Shown: positions 51,734 to 60,782 of the stretch, piece by piece
Layout: every line of letters starts with the position of its first letter
How positions within the stretch are numbered: position 1 is the first letter of the stretch
The notes under the pieces: generated by a model
The model's database searches: none
The model's input: only the letters and a program-made list of their open reading frames with translations
What the model was told of the DNA's origin: nothing
Program-made: the position numbers and the translations under genes
NCBI RefSeq assembly: GCF_900156315.1
Contig: NZ_FTNI01000036.1
Coordinates: forward strand, 1 to 64,000
DNA from: Microbispora rosea
GTDB taxonomy: Bacteria > Actinomycetota > Actinomycetes > Streptosporangiales > Streptosporangiaceae
Length of the DNA: 64,000 bases
Reading direction: 5' to 3'

Positions 51734-51971
51734 CATCACAGTGGTGCCCCCTGCGTGGCACCAACCAGATCTGCGCCGACTTCACCAGCGGTTATATCCG
51801 GACGAAGGCTGACCGTCGAAGTCCGCGTCAGTTTCCGTGGCTGACCGCAATCCATCACCCGCCGTGTGCGACACCCCGGCGACGACCGTGATCCCCCAGC
51901 CGTTCCCGCTCCGGCCGCAGTCTGGTGCCGCAGTGCGAAGGCGCGTTAGAGAGGCGACCCTGGGCTCCGCG

Positions 51972-52052
51972 TCAGGCTGGAGCAAGTACGCAGAACTTGT
52001 TGCCCTTCGGGCCGGCGAGGACGATCCACGGGACGTCGCCCTGCCCGACGTC
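51972..52052 (-). pseudogene. Remnant of a VOC-family gene (C-terminal 26 codons)
   Basis: The minus strand reads DVGQGDVPWIVLAGPKGNKF and CVLAPA followed by a stop. It parallels the end of the VOC protein at 44526-45275 (DVGQGDASWVVLADPEGNEF). Nothing of the rest of the domain is left upstream. The remnant lies directly before the repeat flank at 52175, near a recombination boundary. Confidence 0.75.
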
Positions 52053-52174
52053 GGAATGCCGAGGCCGCCATCGAAGCCGGCGGGATTCCGCTGGCGGTGG
52101 CACGGCTCGGGCGCACCTCCGCGGACGATCAGCAAGATTCCACAATGGTGCATGAATTCTTCGCCGCGCCTCTA

Positions 52175-52517
52175 CCAAAGGTGGGATATATCCCTGCGGG
52201 CGCGTCGCACCCACGGATGGATGAAGGAAGTAACCGACGGTAGGCGCACACCTCGCGGTCGCCGTTCTGGCGCTCAACCTTCCTGTCGATGAAAGTTTCA
52301 CCGGGCCCATAAAAGAGTCGTCGGCCGTCCCCGAAACCAGGACCAGGTTACGCGACGCTCGAAATTATATCTTGACCCCATACATCAGACGTCATACGTT
52401 ATGCGAAACCGGACCTATTCATGGGATGTCCTCCCGACAAACCCAATTGTGTTCTTGCCTTCGGAGGCACCCCTTGACCGCATGCCGGCACCGGGGTGTC
52501 TCGTCGAATGGCGGCCG
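52175..52517 (+). repeat. Upstream flank repeat, copy 2
   Basis: Second copy of 47389-47727, here in front of the GH95-like gene. The most conserved blocks are GATGAAAGTTTCA, the promoter core, CTATTCATGGGATGT and TTCGGAGGCACCCC. Similarity stops near 52517, about 80 bp before ATG 52599. Confidence 0.88.
52372..52400 (+). promoter_or_regulatory. Promoter of the GH95-like gene, same design as 47580-47608
   Basis: TTGACC (52372-52377) and TACGTT (52395-52400) are 17 bp apart, embedded in ACGTCATACGTTATGCGAAAC. CATA-CGT-TATG is a perfect small inverted repeat over the -10. The two genes are probably controlled by the same regulator. Confidence 0.75.
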
Positions 52518-52598
52518 ACTGCGGAGGTGGACCAGTCGTGGCGGCACAGCCGGCACTCGGCCGCGAGCATCACGCCCAACTCGCCACCAGGAGCTTCA

Positions 52599-55484
52599 AT
52601 GAACATGCCGCTGAACCGTCGACGCTTCATCGCCACCACGGCGGCGACCGTCGGCGCCGCCGCGCTTCCTTCGGCGATCTTCGCTGACCGAGCGGCTGCC
52701 GCCGTGCCGCCGCAACTGCCGCAACGCGGCATCTACGACACGGCCTCCGCCGTAAGTTGGACCGATGCCTTCCTGACCGGCAACGGCGAGTACGGGGCCA
52801 TGCTGTACGGCGCGCCCACCCTGGAGAAGGTTGCCTTCACGCATCATCGGCTCGTGATGCCCAACGGCACCCGTAACCTGACTCCACCGGTGCTGTCGGG
52901 CCGGTTGCCGGGCGTCAGGGATAAGGCGCTTGCCGGTGACTACAACGGTGCCACCGGCGACTTCACCTCCGGCTGGTCGCTGCGCTGGACCCAGACCTTC
53001 CATCCGGGCTATGAGCTGCAGATCAGCACCCCGGGGATGACGACCGTCAACAACTACGCCCGGATCACCGATTTCAGGACCGGGGAGGTCACCTCGACGT
53101 GGACCGACAGTTACGGTACGTGGACGCGCCGGGCTTTCGCCTCCCGAGCCGACCGGGTCATCGTCCACGAGCTCACTCCCGCGCCGGGGCGGACGATCGA
53201 CACCACGCTGAGCGTCAACACGGCCCTGAGCGGCGTGCCGGGGTCCGTCGGCTTCGCCACCCTGGCCACGGTCGGCAACGGTGACGGCTACCTGAACCTG
53301 CGGGGCACATACCCCGCCGGGCAGGGGGCGTTCGGCTATGAGGGCGTCACCCGGGTGGTCGCGACCGGCGGTTCGGTACGGGTGAGCGGGTCGGCTATCG
53401 TCGTGGCCGCGGCGACCAAACTCGTGCTGCTGACCAAACTCGACCGCTACGAGTCGTCCACCGCGTGGGACGCGAAACCGCTGCACATGGCGCTGGCCGC
53501 GCTGAGCGCCGACTACACGACGCTGCTCACGCGGCACACCCCCCTGCACACCCCGCTGTACGACCGGTCACGACTCGACCTGAACGTCAGCGCCACCGAT
53601 CGACAACTGTCGACCAGTGAGCTGATCGCGCGGCAGAATTCCAACCGCAATGTCATCGACCTCGCGTTGCTGGAGCGGATGTACGACTCCGGCCGTTACC
53701 TATTCCTCAGTTCCAGCGGCGTCCTGCCACCGCGACTGACCGGCCTGTGGACGGGCGCCTGGGACGCGGCGTGGGCCGGCGACTTCACCACAGATGCCAA
53801 CGTCAACTTCCAGGTCGCCGGCGGCAACATCCTGTCTCTCACCGAAGCCATGGACGGCTACTTCAACCTGATCCTCGGCCAGATCAACGATTGGCGCACC
53901 AACGCCAAAAATCTTTACGGCACTCGCGGACTGCTCGCCCCCTCCCGCACCGACGGCGAGTACGGCAAGATGCTGCACTTCGACAGCGGGTTCCCCGGCC
54001 ACACCTGGATCGGCGGCGCCGACTGGCTGCTCTATCCGCTGCTCGAGTACTTCCAGGTCACCGGTGACGCCACCTTCTACCGCACCAAGCTCGCTCCGGT
54101 CCTGATCGAGCTCGCGTTGTTCTACGAGGACTTCCTCACTCGCACCGACGCCAACGGCAAGGCCATCTTCGTGCCGTGCTTCTCCATGGAGAACAGCCCC
54201 GGCAACACGGGCAGGCAACTGTCGATCAATGCGACCGGCGAGATCGCCGCAGGCAAGCATGCGCTGCAGGCCGCCATCGACGCCGCCGACTTCCTCGGCA
54301 CCGAGCAGGGCCCAGGCCAAGGCGTGCAACGCTGGACCGCCTTGCTGGCCAAGATGCCCGATTATCGGATCAACGGCGACGGGGCGCTCGCGGAATGGTC
54401 GTGGCCCAGCCTGACCGACCGATACAACCACCGTCACGTACAGCACATGTACCCGGTCTGGCCGCTGCACGAGATCAACCCCGAGGACAAGCCCGACCTG
54501 ATTCGCTACGCGAGCCGCGCCCTGGATCTGCGAGGGGACGAGGGAGGGGAGGCCCACGGCGCCATCCACCGCAGCCTGGCCCGAGCCCGGCTCAAGGACG
54601 GCGCTGGCGTCTACGGCAACCTGCGGAAGATCCTGGGCAACAACATGATCTTCCGATCGTTGATGACCTCGCACAACCCGAACCTGTCGATCTACAACGC
54701 CGACGCCGCCAACTCGCTGCCCGCGATTGTCGCCGAGGTATTGATCTACACCAGGCCCGGCATCCTGGAGTTGCTGCCCGCGCTGCCCGATCAGTTCGCC
54801 AAGGGCACGATCACCGGCGTGCGCGGCCGCAACCGCGTCCGGATCGAATCGCTCACCTGGGACATCAGCGCCCGGGCCGTCACCGCCACCGTCGTCTCCG
54901 ACGTCACCCAGACCGTGACGCTCATCTGCCGACGCGGTATCTCTTCCGTTACCACCAGCGCGAGCGTCGCCACCTCACCGTTGGGCGGCCACGCCCGGCA
55001 GGTGTCCCTGACCGCGGGAACGACGACCCAGATCACCGTGGAGCTGGGCACCGGCGGCCCGTCCACCGGCGTCGTCCGCCTGGTCAACCGCAACAGCGGC
55101 AAGGTGCTGGACGTCTACGGAGGCTCCACCGCCGACGGTGCCGCCGTCGTCCAGTGGCCCTGGAACGGCGGGACCAACCAGCAGTGGCGGATGTCGCAGA
55201 ACTCCGACGGCTCGTTCCGGCTGACCAGCGTCGGCAGCGGTAAGGTCCTCAGCAGCCCGAGCGCCAACCAGGGCGCCGCCCTCGTGCAATTGACCGACAC
55301 CAACGGCACGAACCAGCGGTGGAAACTCGTCCCCGCGGCCACGAGCGGTTACTACCGGCTGGTCAACATCGGCAATGGATTGTGCGCGGACGTCGAAGCC
55401 GGCTCCACAGCCGACGGCGCCCGAGTCATCCAATGGGCCGGCAACAGCGGTGCCAACCAGGAATGGCAGATCACCGCCATGTGA
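52599..55484 (+). CDS. Tat-exported GH95-like glycoside hydrolase with RICIN domain
   Basis: A 961-residue secreted enzyme. The twin-arginine signal is LNRRRFIATTAATVGAAALP. The N-terminal beta domain has FLTGNGEYGAMLYGAPTLEK, like the GH95 opening. An alpha/alpha barrel follows (about 300-700; HRHVQHMYPVWPLHEINPED, ALDLRGDEGGEAHGAIHRSL). The region that in GH95 holds the DGNFG general-base segment reads LSIYNADAANSLPAIVAEV here, so activity on fucosides is uncertain. The C-terminal RICIN trefoil (about 825-961) is of a different sequence type from that of the beta-helix gene. AGGAG precedes ATG 52599. It probably removes terminal sugars from plant or fungal glycans. Confidence 0.8.
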   Translation: MNMPLNRRRFIATTAATVGAAALPSAIFADRAAAAVPPQLPQRGIYDTASAVSWTDAFLTGNGEYGAMLYGAPTLEKVAFTHHRLVMPNGTRNLTPPVLSGRLPGVRDKALAGDYNGATGDFTSGWSLRWTQTFHPGYELQISTPGMTTVNNYARITDFRTGEVTSTWTDSYGTWTRRAFASRADRVIVHELTPAPGRTIDTTLSVNTALSGVPGSVGFATLATVGNGDGYLNLRGTYPAGQGAFGYEGVTRVVATGGSVRVSGSAIVVAAATKLVLLTKLDRYESSTAWDAKPLHMALAALSADYTTLLTRHTPLHTPLYDRSRLDLNVSATDRQLSTSELIARQNSNRNVIDLALLERMYDSGRYLFLSSSGVLPPRLTGLWTGAWDAAWAGDFTTDANVNFQVAGGNILSLTEAMDGYFNLILGQINDWRTNAKNLYGTRGLLAPSRTDGEYGKMLHFDSGFPGHTWIGGADWLLYPLLEYFQVTGDATFYRTKLAPVLIELALFYEDFLTRTDANGKAIFVPCFSMENSPGNTGRQLSINATGEIAAGKHALQAAIDAADFLGTEQGPGQGVQRWTALLAKMPDYRINGDGALAEWSWPSLTDRYNHRHVQHMYPVWPLHEINPEDKPDLIRYASRALDLRGDEGGEAHGAIHRSLARARLKDGAGVYGNLRKILGNNMIFRSLMTSHNPNLSIYNADAANSLPAIVAEVLIYTRPGILELLPALPDQFAKGTITGVRGRNRVRIESLTWDISARAVTATVVSDVTQTVTLICRRGISSVTTSASVATSPLGGHARQVSLTAGTTTQITVELGTGGPSTGVVRLVNRNSGKVLDVYGGSTADGAAVVQWPWNGGTNQQWRMSQNSDGSFRLTSVGSGKVLSSPSANQGAALVQLTDTNGTNQRWKLVPAATSGYYRLVNIGNGLCADVEAGSTADGARVIQWAGNSGANQEWQITAM

Positions 55485-55535
55485 CACCGGGACCCGGCCG
55501 CGTTCCGTCGCACTACCCGGCTAGCTTCCCGTCAG

Positions 55536-55715
55536 CTGTGGGACTGCAACGGACAAACCAACCAGCAGTGGAACCTCAACTCCAACGGCACCATCACCGG
55601 CGTGCAGTCCGGGTTGTGCCTGGACGCCAACGGCGCCGGCACCACCAACGGCACGAAGCTCATTCTGTGGTCGTGCAACGGCGGCACGAACCAGCAGTGG
55701 AGCCTGCGCAGCTGA
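55536..55715 (+). pseudogene. Orphan 3' end of a RICIN domain (copy of the beta-helix gene tail)
   Basis: About 59 codons without a start give WDCNGQTNQQWNLNSNGTIT and GTNQQWSLRS, then the stop at 55713-55715. The DNA from 55539 to 55764 is nearly identical to 50375-50603, including the non-coding DNA after the stop. It stands 51 bp after the GH95-like gene and cannot be its own domain. It is what remains of a duplicated beta-helix gene. Confidence 0.9.
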
Positions 55716-55924
55716 TGTGAGCTCCTACCGGGCCGCGGACGGTCATACGCACCGCCCGCGGCCCACCCTGCCGCCGTTTCCTGTGCCAGGTCGAGCGCGG
55801 CGGTGGCCGCGCCGGCATCCCGGCGCGGCCACGAGGGGCCACGAGCGGCCGCGCCGGGACGCCGGCCGCTCGTGGCGATCGGCGTCCGTGAGCGCGAGGC
55901 GGCGCCGCCTGCCCCGGCTCTGGA

Positions 55925-57397
55925 TCAGCGTGCGCCGGTCCCCTGCAGGATGCGGTCGACCACGTCGGCGGCCGAGTAGTCGTCCGGCAGACCGCTGAGG
56001 AAGCCGGTGTCCTGGCCGAGAGTGAGCAGCGGGGGCTCGAGATAACCGTCCGGACGGCGCTGTCCGAGACCGATCGCGGCGAGCAGCCCGTTGCACAGGC
56101 ACCGGCGCCCGGCGGTCTCCTCCACGCGACCGCCCTTGCGGACGTAGGTCTCCGCTGGTTCCGCCGGGCAGCGGTAGCCGACTCCGCCGTCCGGCTTCTG
56201 ATAGGGCGTGCGCAGGTGGCCCAGGTCACACAGCCGGGGCCGCTCCGCGTAGACGCCGGCATCGGACAGCGTGCCGGGCACCTGGGCGACCTTGAAGGGA
56301 AAACCGGCAGGGGATGCCTGCGGGTCGTTGCGGACCTCCAGGGCGCCGTCGGCGGCGTCGCGCAGCAGTCGCCGCCTCAGCTCGTCGTCCAGGCCCGACT
56401 CCCGGCACAGCGCGAACGCCGACCCCACCTGAATCCCGGCGGCTCCCGTCTCCAGCGCACTGACGAGCCCGTCGGGCGTGCCGTACCCACCGGCGAGCCA
56501 GAACGGCAGGCCGAGCGCCGCGACCTTGCCGAGGTCCACCTCGTCACGCGGGCCGTACACGGGTTCGCCCGCCTCGTCCAGCCGCACCCGGCCGCGCGGC
56601 GGCGCGCTGTGACCGCCCGCCGCCGGAGACTCGATCACGAACCCGTACGGCCTGGTCACCGCCGAGCGCGCGAGGTAGGCGGCCAGGATGTGCGAGGAGA
56701 CGATCGCCAGCAGCCGGGGCCGTGCCAGAGGCGCGAACGACCGGCCGAGCAGTGTCACCGGGTCGAGGCCGACCGTGTGCGACGTCTCGCCCCCCGCCAC
56801 GGTCACCGAGATCTCCGCATCCCGTTGCGCCGCGAGATCGTCGAGCAGCCGCGGGATCTCCGCCGGAATGCCGGCGCCCATCAGCACGTAGTCGACTCCG
56901 GCGAGCATGGCCCCATAGACCGCGGCCGGCGTGGCCATCTGAATCTTCTCCAGATAGTTGACCCCGATCAGACCGTCGTGCCCCTCCTTGGCGAGCAGGA
57001 CCTCGGCGAAGTTGGCGACCACGGCCAGCTCGTCCGCGGCCTGGCCGCGCCGCAGCCCCAGACGCGGCACCGGCCGGTACGGCCTGTCGTCGACGGCCCC
57101 GCCGGTGACGAAGTAGCGAGCCAGGACCCGCTCGGCGATCTCGGGGACCGGAAAACGGGCCAGCGCGCGGCGCAGATGCCCTCCGGGATCCCCCTGCTGC
57201 AGCCGGCGGGCCAGCGTGACGTCGAGCGCCGTGCCCGACACCACGCCGAGCTGACCGGTGCCCGCCACCGCACGGGCCAGCCTCCACCCGGACACCCCCA
57301 CGCCCATCCCGCCCTGTATCAACACGGGTGGCGCCGCGCCCGCGGGCCCGGTCCGCGCTGTCGGGAATCCTTCCGTACCACCATCGGCGTCGGACAA
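55925..57397 (-). CDS. Nitronate monooxygenase (2-nitropropane dioxygenase family)
   Basis: A 490-residue FMN-dependent TIM-barrel protein. The opening PVLIQGGMGVGVSGWRLARA, the flavin-phosphate segment GIQVGSAFALCRESG and the motif ESPAAGGHSAPPRG (AGGH with the active-site His) are family marks. The length exceeds the usual 320-360 residues because of a C-terminal extension with CDLGHLRTPYQ and a Cys-containing RRCLCNGLLAAIG. This makes it closer to the long PfaD-like/class II forms. It oxidises nitronates or acts as an enoyl reductase in relatives. No biosynthetic gene is adjacent. Confidence 0.88.
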   Translation of the reverse strand: MSDADGGTEGFPTARTGPAGAAPPVLIQGGMGVGVSGWRLARAVAGTGQLGVVSGTALDVTLARRLQQGDPGGHLRRALARFPVPEIAERVLARYFVTGGAVDDRPYRPVPRLGLRRGQAADELAVVANFAEVLLAKEGHDGLIGVNYLEKIQMATPAAVYGAMLAGVDYVLMGAGIPAEIPRLLDDLAAQRDAEISVTVAGGETSHTVGLDPVTLLGRSFAPLARPRLLAIVSSHILAAYLARSAVTRPYGFVIESPAAGGHSAPPRGRVRLDEAGEPVYGPRDEVDLGKVAALGLPFWLAGGYGTPDGLVSALETGAAGIQVGSAFALCRESGLDDELRRRLLRDAADGALEVRNDPQASPAGFPFKVAQVPGTLSDAGVYAERPRLCDLGHLRTPYQKPDGGVGYRCPAEPAETYVRKGGRVEETAGRRCLCNGLLAAIGLGQRRPDGYLEPPLLTLGQDTGFLSGLPDDYSAADVVDRILQGTGAR

Positions 57398-57548
57398 CCC
57401 GCATCCCCCAAAGTCCCAGGTTCTCGCCTATGGCCCGCCGACGGCGGGGCCGATCAGGAGTCCACCACGGCCCGAGAGAGGGGCTGTAGTGACGAAGGTC
57501 CCACGGCAGGCGGCCACCGGTCCTCTCCTGCCCCGCCGTGTGGGGGCG

Positions 57549-58361
57549 TCAGCGGCCGAGGCGTGCGGTCGCCTCGCGCCCGGCGACCGGCGTGGGCGGA
57601 ACGGCCGGGAGCGGCCCTCGGCGCGCACGGTAGACGACGTACGGGCGCCACAGATAGGCCAGCGGCGCCGACCAGACGTGCACGAGCCGCGTAAAGGGCC
57701 ACAACGCCAGGAACAGGAAGCCGCCGATGGGTGCACCTGGTAAACCAACGGCGCGCCGATCATCAGGTCGCTGCGCGGGGAGAACCAGAACACACTGCGG
57801 AACCAGACCGCGATCGTCCCAGGGCGTAGGTGCCGTACCGGCCGTAGACGAAGCCCATGAGCAGTGGCGGTACGAAGCCGCCCAGGCCGCCCGCGGCGCC
57901 CACGACCCCGGTGACCGAGCCGACCTTGTTCGCCGGGGCGAGCAGCGCCACCAGGGCGAACGTCGCACCGCTGCCGGCCCCGAGCGCGGCGGCCATGGAC
58001 AGGAACGCGACCGTACGACAGGTGCCAGCCCGGGCGTGAACGCCTGGACGGCGGCGCCGGCCACGACGATCAGCAGCGTCCCGGCGAGCACCCCGGTCGG
58101 CGGGAACCGGTCGGACAGCCACCCGCCCACCGGGCGCATCAGCACCGCCAGCAGCACGAATCCGGCCATCCGGTTGGCGGCATCGGCCTGCGCCAGTCCG
58201 TACGCGGTCTTGAGGTAGGCGGGCAGGTAGACCGAGAACGCCACCTATCCGCCGAACGCCACCGCGTACAGCGCCGAGGCCTGCCACGTCATCCGCAGCC
58301 GCAGCGTGGCCGCCAGCCGATGGGCCAGCGACTCGGCCGGCCAGGCGCCTGCCCCTCTCAT
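57549..58361 (-). pseudogene. Composite remnant of nitrate transporter NarK and nitrate reductase gamma NarI
   Basis: From 58361 downward the minus strand codes for the C-terminal half of an NNP-type transporter: TWQASALYAVAFGG, stop (TAG 58245-58247), VAFSVYLPAYLKTAYGL, RPVGGWLSDRFPPTG. A frameshift near 58020 leads to FLSMAAALGAGSGATFALVA and GVVGAAGGLGGFVPPLLMG. At about 57818 this joins a NarI fragment: TIAVWFRSVFWFSPRSDLMI, GAPLVYQVH. A frameshift near 57731 leads to IGGFLFLALWPFTRLVHVWS and RPYVVYRARRG. One nonsense change, two frameshifts and a deletion fusion leave no function. It shows that an ancestor had nitrate respiration genes here. Confidence 0.9.
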
Positions 58362-58401
58362 GCTCCCCGCGTCAAGATCGAAGAGCCGCTAATCCAAGGC
58401 C

Positions 58402-59202
58402 TCAGCGCGTCGAATGACAAGACCTCGACTGTTTACGGTTCAGAATCAGCCGAGCTAACCATCCGATCAGAAGCGCTATCACGGCGAACAAGGCTCCGCT
58501 TTTGATGCTGTCAACGGGAAGAGAACGAGCGCGCGTTGGACTCGCATTTCCGCTCGGCCCTACGGAGGATACATCGACCTTATTATTTGCCGCCTCCCAT
58601 TCCTCGTCCAAGATGCGGGCGAACTCGCGCGATCTCTTACTTGCCCGATCCCCCCTTCTATACGTGTCGGCCGCACGATTCCACAAGAAACGCCCTGCCG
58701 GGCTGCTGAACGCCTCCCTGCGGGCCAGATCCCGCAACTCAATTTCCTCTATATAGCCGAGTCGATATAAGGAGAACCAGTGGTTAATCCATAGGTTGAC
58801 ATAAACCCGTTGACGGCTAAATTTAACCTCCTCCGGGGTGCCCACTGGCAAACCTACCCCTTCCGCCAGTATCGGGTCGTCAAGAAGCATGCGTACCAAC
58901 TCTTGCTGACGTGTTCGCATGAACTCTTCGCGCGCCATTCGGCTTTGGTTTATTTGCAATACCAGAGTCACAATTAGGCCAATCAGAGTTAGCGCCGTGA
59001 GGATCGCCGCAATCCCTCCATAGGCTTGCCCGATCTCACTTAGCCGTCCCCAATCCGAGCGGGAGAACCGGTCGGCAAACCATCCCAATAGCAGAGGAGA
59101 TAAGAGGACGAGAGCAAGGGTAGGCAGACATAAAACAAAGGCAAGCGCACGCAGGAATGCCGCATTTCTCCTAGCCCGAGAGCGTCGGGTCGGCGCCATC
59201 AT
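58402..59202 (-). CDS. Membrane protein of unknown function (DUF6082-like)
   Basis: A 266-residue protein with two N-terminal membrane helices (ALAFVLCLPTLALVLLSPLL, AAILTALTLIGLIVTLVLQI), then a charged helical domain (MAREEFMRTRQQELVRMLL, VYVNLWINHWFSLYRLGYI). A last hydrophobic segment (ALFAVIALLIGWLARLIL) lies near the end. The plan matches DUF6082 proteins, which have no known role. Base composition is visibly more AT-rich than in neighbouring genes, suggesting foreign origin. ATG 59202 (or 59199) follows GGGAAGAGGG. Confidence 0.72.
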   Translation of the reverse strand: MMAPTRRSRARRNAAFLRALAFVLCLPTLALVLLSPLLLGWFADRFSRSDWGRLSEIGQAYGGIAAILTALTLIGLIVTLVLQINQSRMAREEFMRTRQQELVRMLLDDPILAEGVGLPVGTPEEVKFSRQRVYVNLWINHWFSLYRLGYIEEIELRDLARREAFSSPAGRFLWNRAADTYRRGDRASKRSREFARILDEEWEAANNKVDVSSVGPSGNASPTRARSLPVDSIKSGALFAVIALLIGWLARLILNRKQSRSCHSTR

Positions 59203-59485
59203 GCCCTCTTCCCTAACAACTGGCTCACTGAAGCAGGAAGCCCAAGCTCCTTGCGAACGATGATGCCGCCTACAGGCCAAGACGTGTAGGGCACTGGGGA
59301 CCATCCGGGGACCACGTCATGCATACAGCCGAACAACTTGCACGTCACCAAACCTCGCACAGGGCTACCTGAAGGCCGTTGAGCTTCGAAAACGCCTACC
59401 CACGTCCTGGGGGTCAAGAGCGCTGACCATCGGCTATCAAGGCAGGAAGGCTCCGAGCAGTGAACACGCGGAAGAGCCGCTCTGA

Positions 59486-60011
59486 TCAAACCAAGCGACT
59501 GGTGAAACCCGCAGCTACCAGTCGTTGGAAGGCAGCAGCGACCTCATCCGGGTATGGCTGCTCGATGGCGAAGCCCTTCTTGGCGTACTCGGCGATCCTC
59601 TGAGTGTCACCGACCAGCATGTTGATTACGCGGTCTCTCTCCGATGCTCGTCACGTAGTCGTCAAGCGAGAGGGAAAGCGAGAGGGAAAGCGACGCACAC
59701 GTGGCTTCAAGCTCGGGCCACAGCTTCTTGCACGTGACATAGGCACGTCACTGCTGGTACGGCCGGGAGACGAGAACGGCTGACGCCACAGCGACTCCAC
59801 GCTGCTCCAAGAGGGCGCGCGTGTTCGTGACGTTCTCCCCCGTGCTGGTCGCGCGAGGCTCGCCCAAGATGGCGTCTCCAGGGACGCCGAGTTTGGTGGC
59901 GTGTTCCTTGTAGTGGACAGCCTCGCCACGGGGGAACCGACTGACGGTCGGTGGGGGCGTTGGCGCCTGCCCGAGTACTAGCCCTCGCGGCCTGGTCCAC
60001 GACTGGTCCAC
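59486..60011 (-). pseudogene. YdcF-family (DUF218) gene interrupted by TGA and truncated at the 5' end
   Basis: The minus strand codes for GEAVHYKEHATKLGVPGDAI, EPRATSTGENVTNTRALLEQ and VLVSRPYQQ, then TGA, then in the same frame RAYVTCKKLWPELEATCASL and ERDRVINMLVGDTQRIAEYA to a final stop at 59486. Relatives read RPYQQRRAY, so a single CGA to TGA change explains the break. The N-terminal third is missing. Just after the TGA a duplicated 12-mer gives SLSLSLSL. The gene abuts a tRNA gene. The gap 59203-59485 holds nothing that I can support. Confidence 0.85.
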
Positions 60012-60033
60012 GAACAGCGAGCGCCAATGAGAA

Positions 60034-60067
60034 CGGGCGGGACTCCGTGAGACTGGAGACCCGCCCG
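60034..60067 (-). terminator. Hairpin after the tRNA-Arg gene
   Basis: CGGGCGGG and CCCGCCCG form an 8-bp stem, with an inner CTCC/GGAG pairing, 50 bp beyond the 3' end of the minus-strand tRNA. It is the likely end of the tRNA transcript. Confidence 0.6.
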
Positions 60068-60116
60068 CTTCTGTGCTGTTCGCCCTGTTCAGCGGCTTGA
60101 TCCGCTGGTCAAGATC

Positions 60117-60191
60117 TGGTGCCCCCTGTAGGATTCGAACCTACGCACCCGGCTCCGGAGGCCGGTGCTCTATCCCCTGAGCTAAGGGGGC
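60117..60191 (-). tRNA. tRNA-Arg (anticodon CCG)
   Basis: The minus strand folds as a complete cloverleaf: acceptor GCCCCCT/AGGGGGC, D-arm GCTC/GAGC, anticodon arm CCGGC-CTCCGGA-GCCGG, T-arm GTAGG-TTCGAAT-CCTAC. The anticodon CCG reads CGG arginine codons, which are abundant in this GC-rich genome. The 3' CCA (60117-60119) is encoded. Without it the molecule is 72 nt. Confidence 0.97.
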
Positions 60192-60318
60192 TCAACCGCT
60201 GATAAGGCTACCAGTACTTGATGGCCGCTCGTGACATCAATACGGCCGCCGGGGGCTCGGGGATGTGGATCAGCGAAAACCGCGCGCCCACCCCATCTCA
60301 TTGGCTAGCTTTGCCGCC

Positions 60319-60708
60319 GTGGGCGAGCTTCTGGGACGTGTGCTGGTCGTGGATGACGACGAGGTCATCCGGCAGCTCATAGCGGTCAACCTGACCCTGG
60401 AGGGGTTCGAGGTCGAGACCGCGTACGACGGGCAGGACTGCTTGGACCGCGTCCATGACGTGGATCCCGATGTGATCACGCTCGACGTGATGATGCCGCG
60501 CCTGGACGGCTGGGAGACGGCCACGCGGCTGCGGGAGGACCCGAGCACCCGGCACATCAAGGTCATGCTCATCACCGCACGGGCCCAGGAGGACGACCGC
60601 AGGCGGGGCTACGACATCGGCGTCGACGCCTATCTCACCAAGCCGTTCGACCCGGCCGAGCTGATCCAGAACGTACGGGACCTGGCCAAGGGCCCCGGCG
60701 CACTCTGA
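60319..60708 (+). CDS. Single-domain response regulator (CheY/DivK-like)
   Basis: A 129-residue receiver domain with no output domain. The acidic cluster is VLVVDDDEVIR, the phospho-acceptor Asp lies in VITLDVMMPRLDGWE, the Thr in VMLITARAQ, and the Lys in AYLTKPFDPAEL. Such proteins relay phosphate or act by protein contact. I choose GTG 60319 because TAGCTT lies just upstream with no Shine-Dalgarno sequence, the pattern of leaderless mRNAs. An in-frame GTG at 60265 would add 18 residues. No kinase gene is nearby. Confidence 0.88.
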   Translation: MGELLGRVLVVDDDEVIRQLIAVNLTLEGFEVETAYDGQDCLDRVHDVDPDVITLDVMMPRLDGWETATRLREDPSTRHIKVMLITARAQEDDRRRGYDIGVDAYLTKPFDPAELIQNVRDLAKGPGAL

Positions 60709-60782
60709 GCCGCATTGGTCCACGGACGCCGGCGCCGATTGGCCTGGGCGTGCGGGCCGGGGCGCCTCTAGCCTCGGCAAGC

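Noticed and set aside
51740..51760. TGGTGCCCCCTG shared with the tRNA-Arg 3' end as an integration att site
   Set aside because: Only 12 bases match, no integrase is present between 51.7 and 60.1 kb, and the sequence around it does not continue the tRNA.
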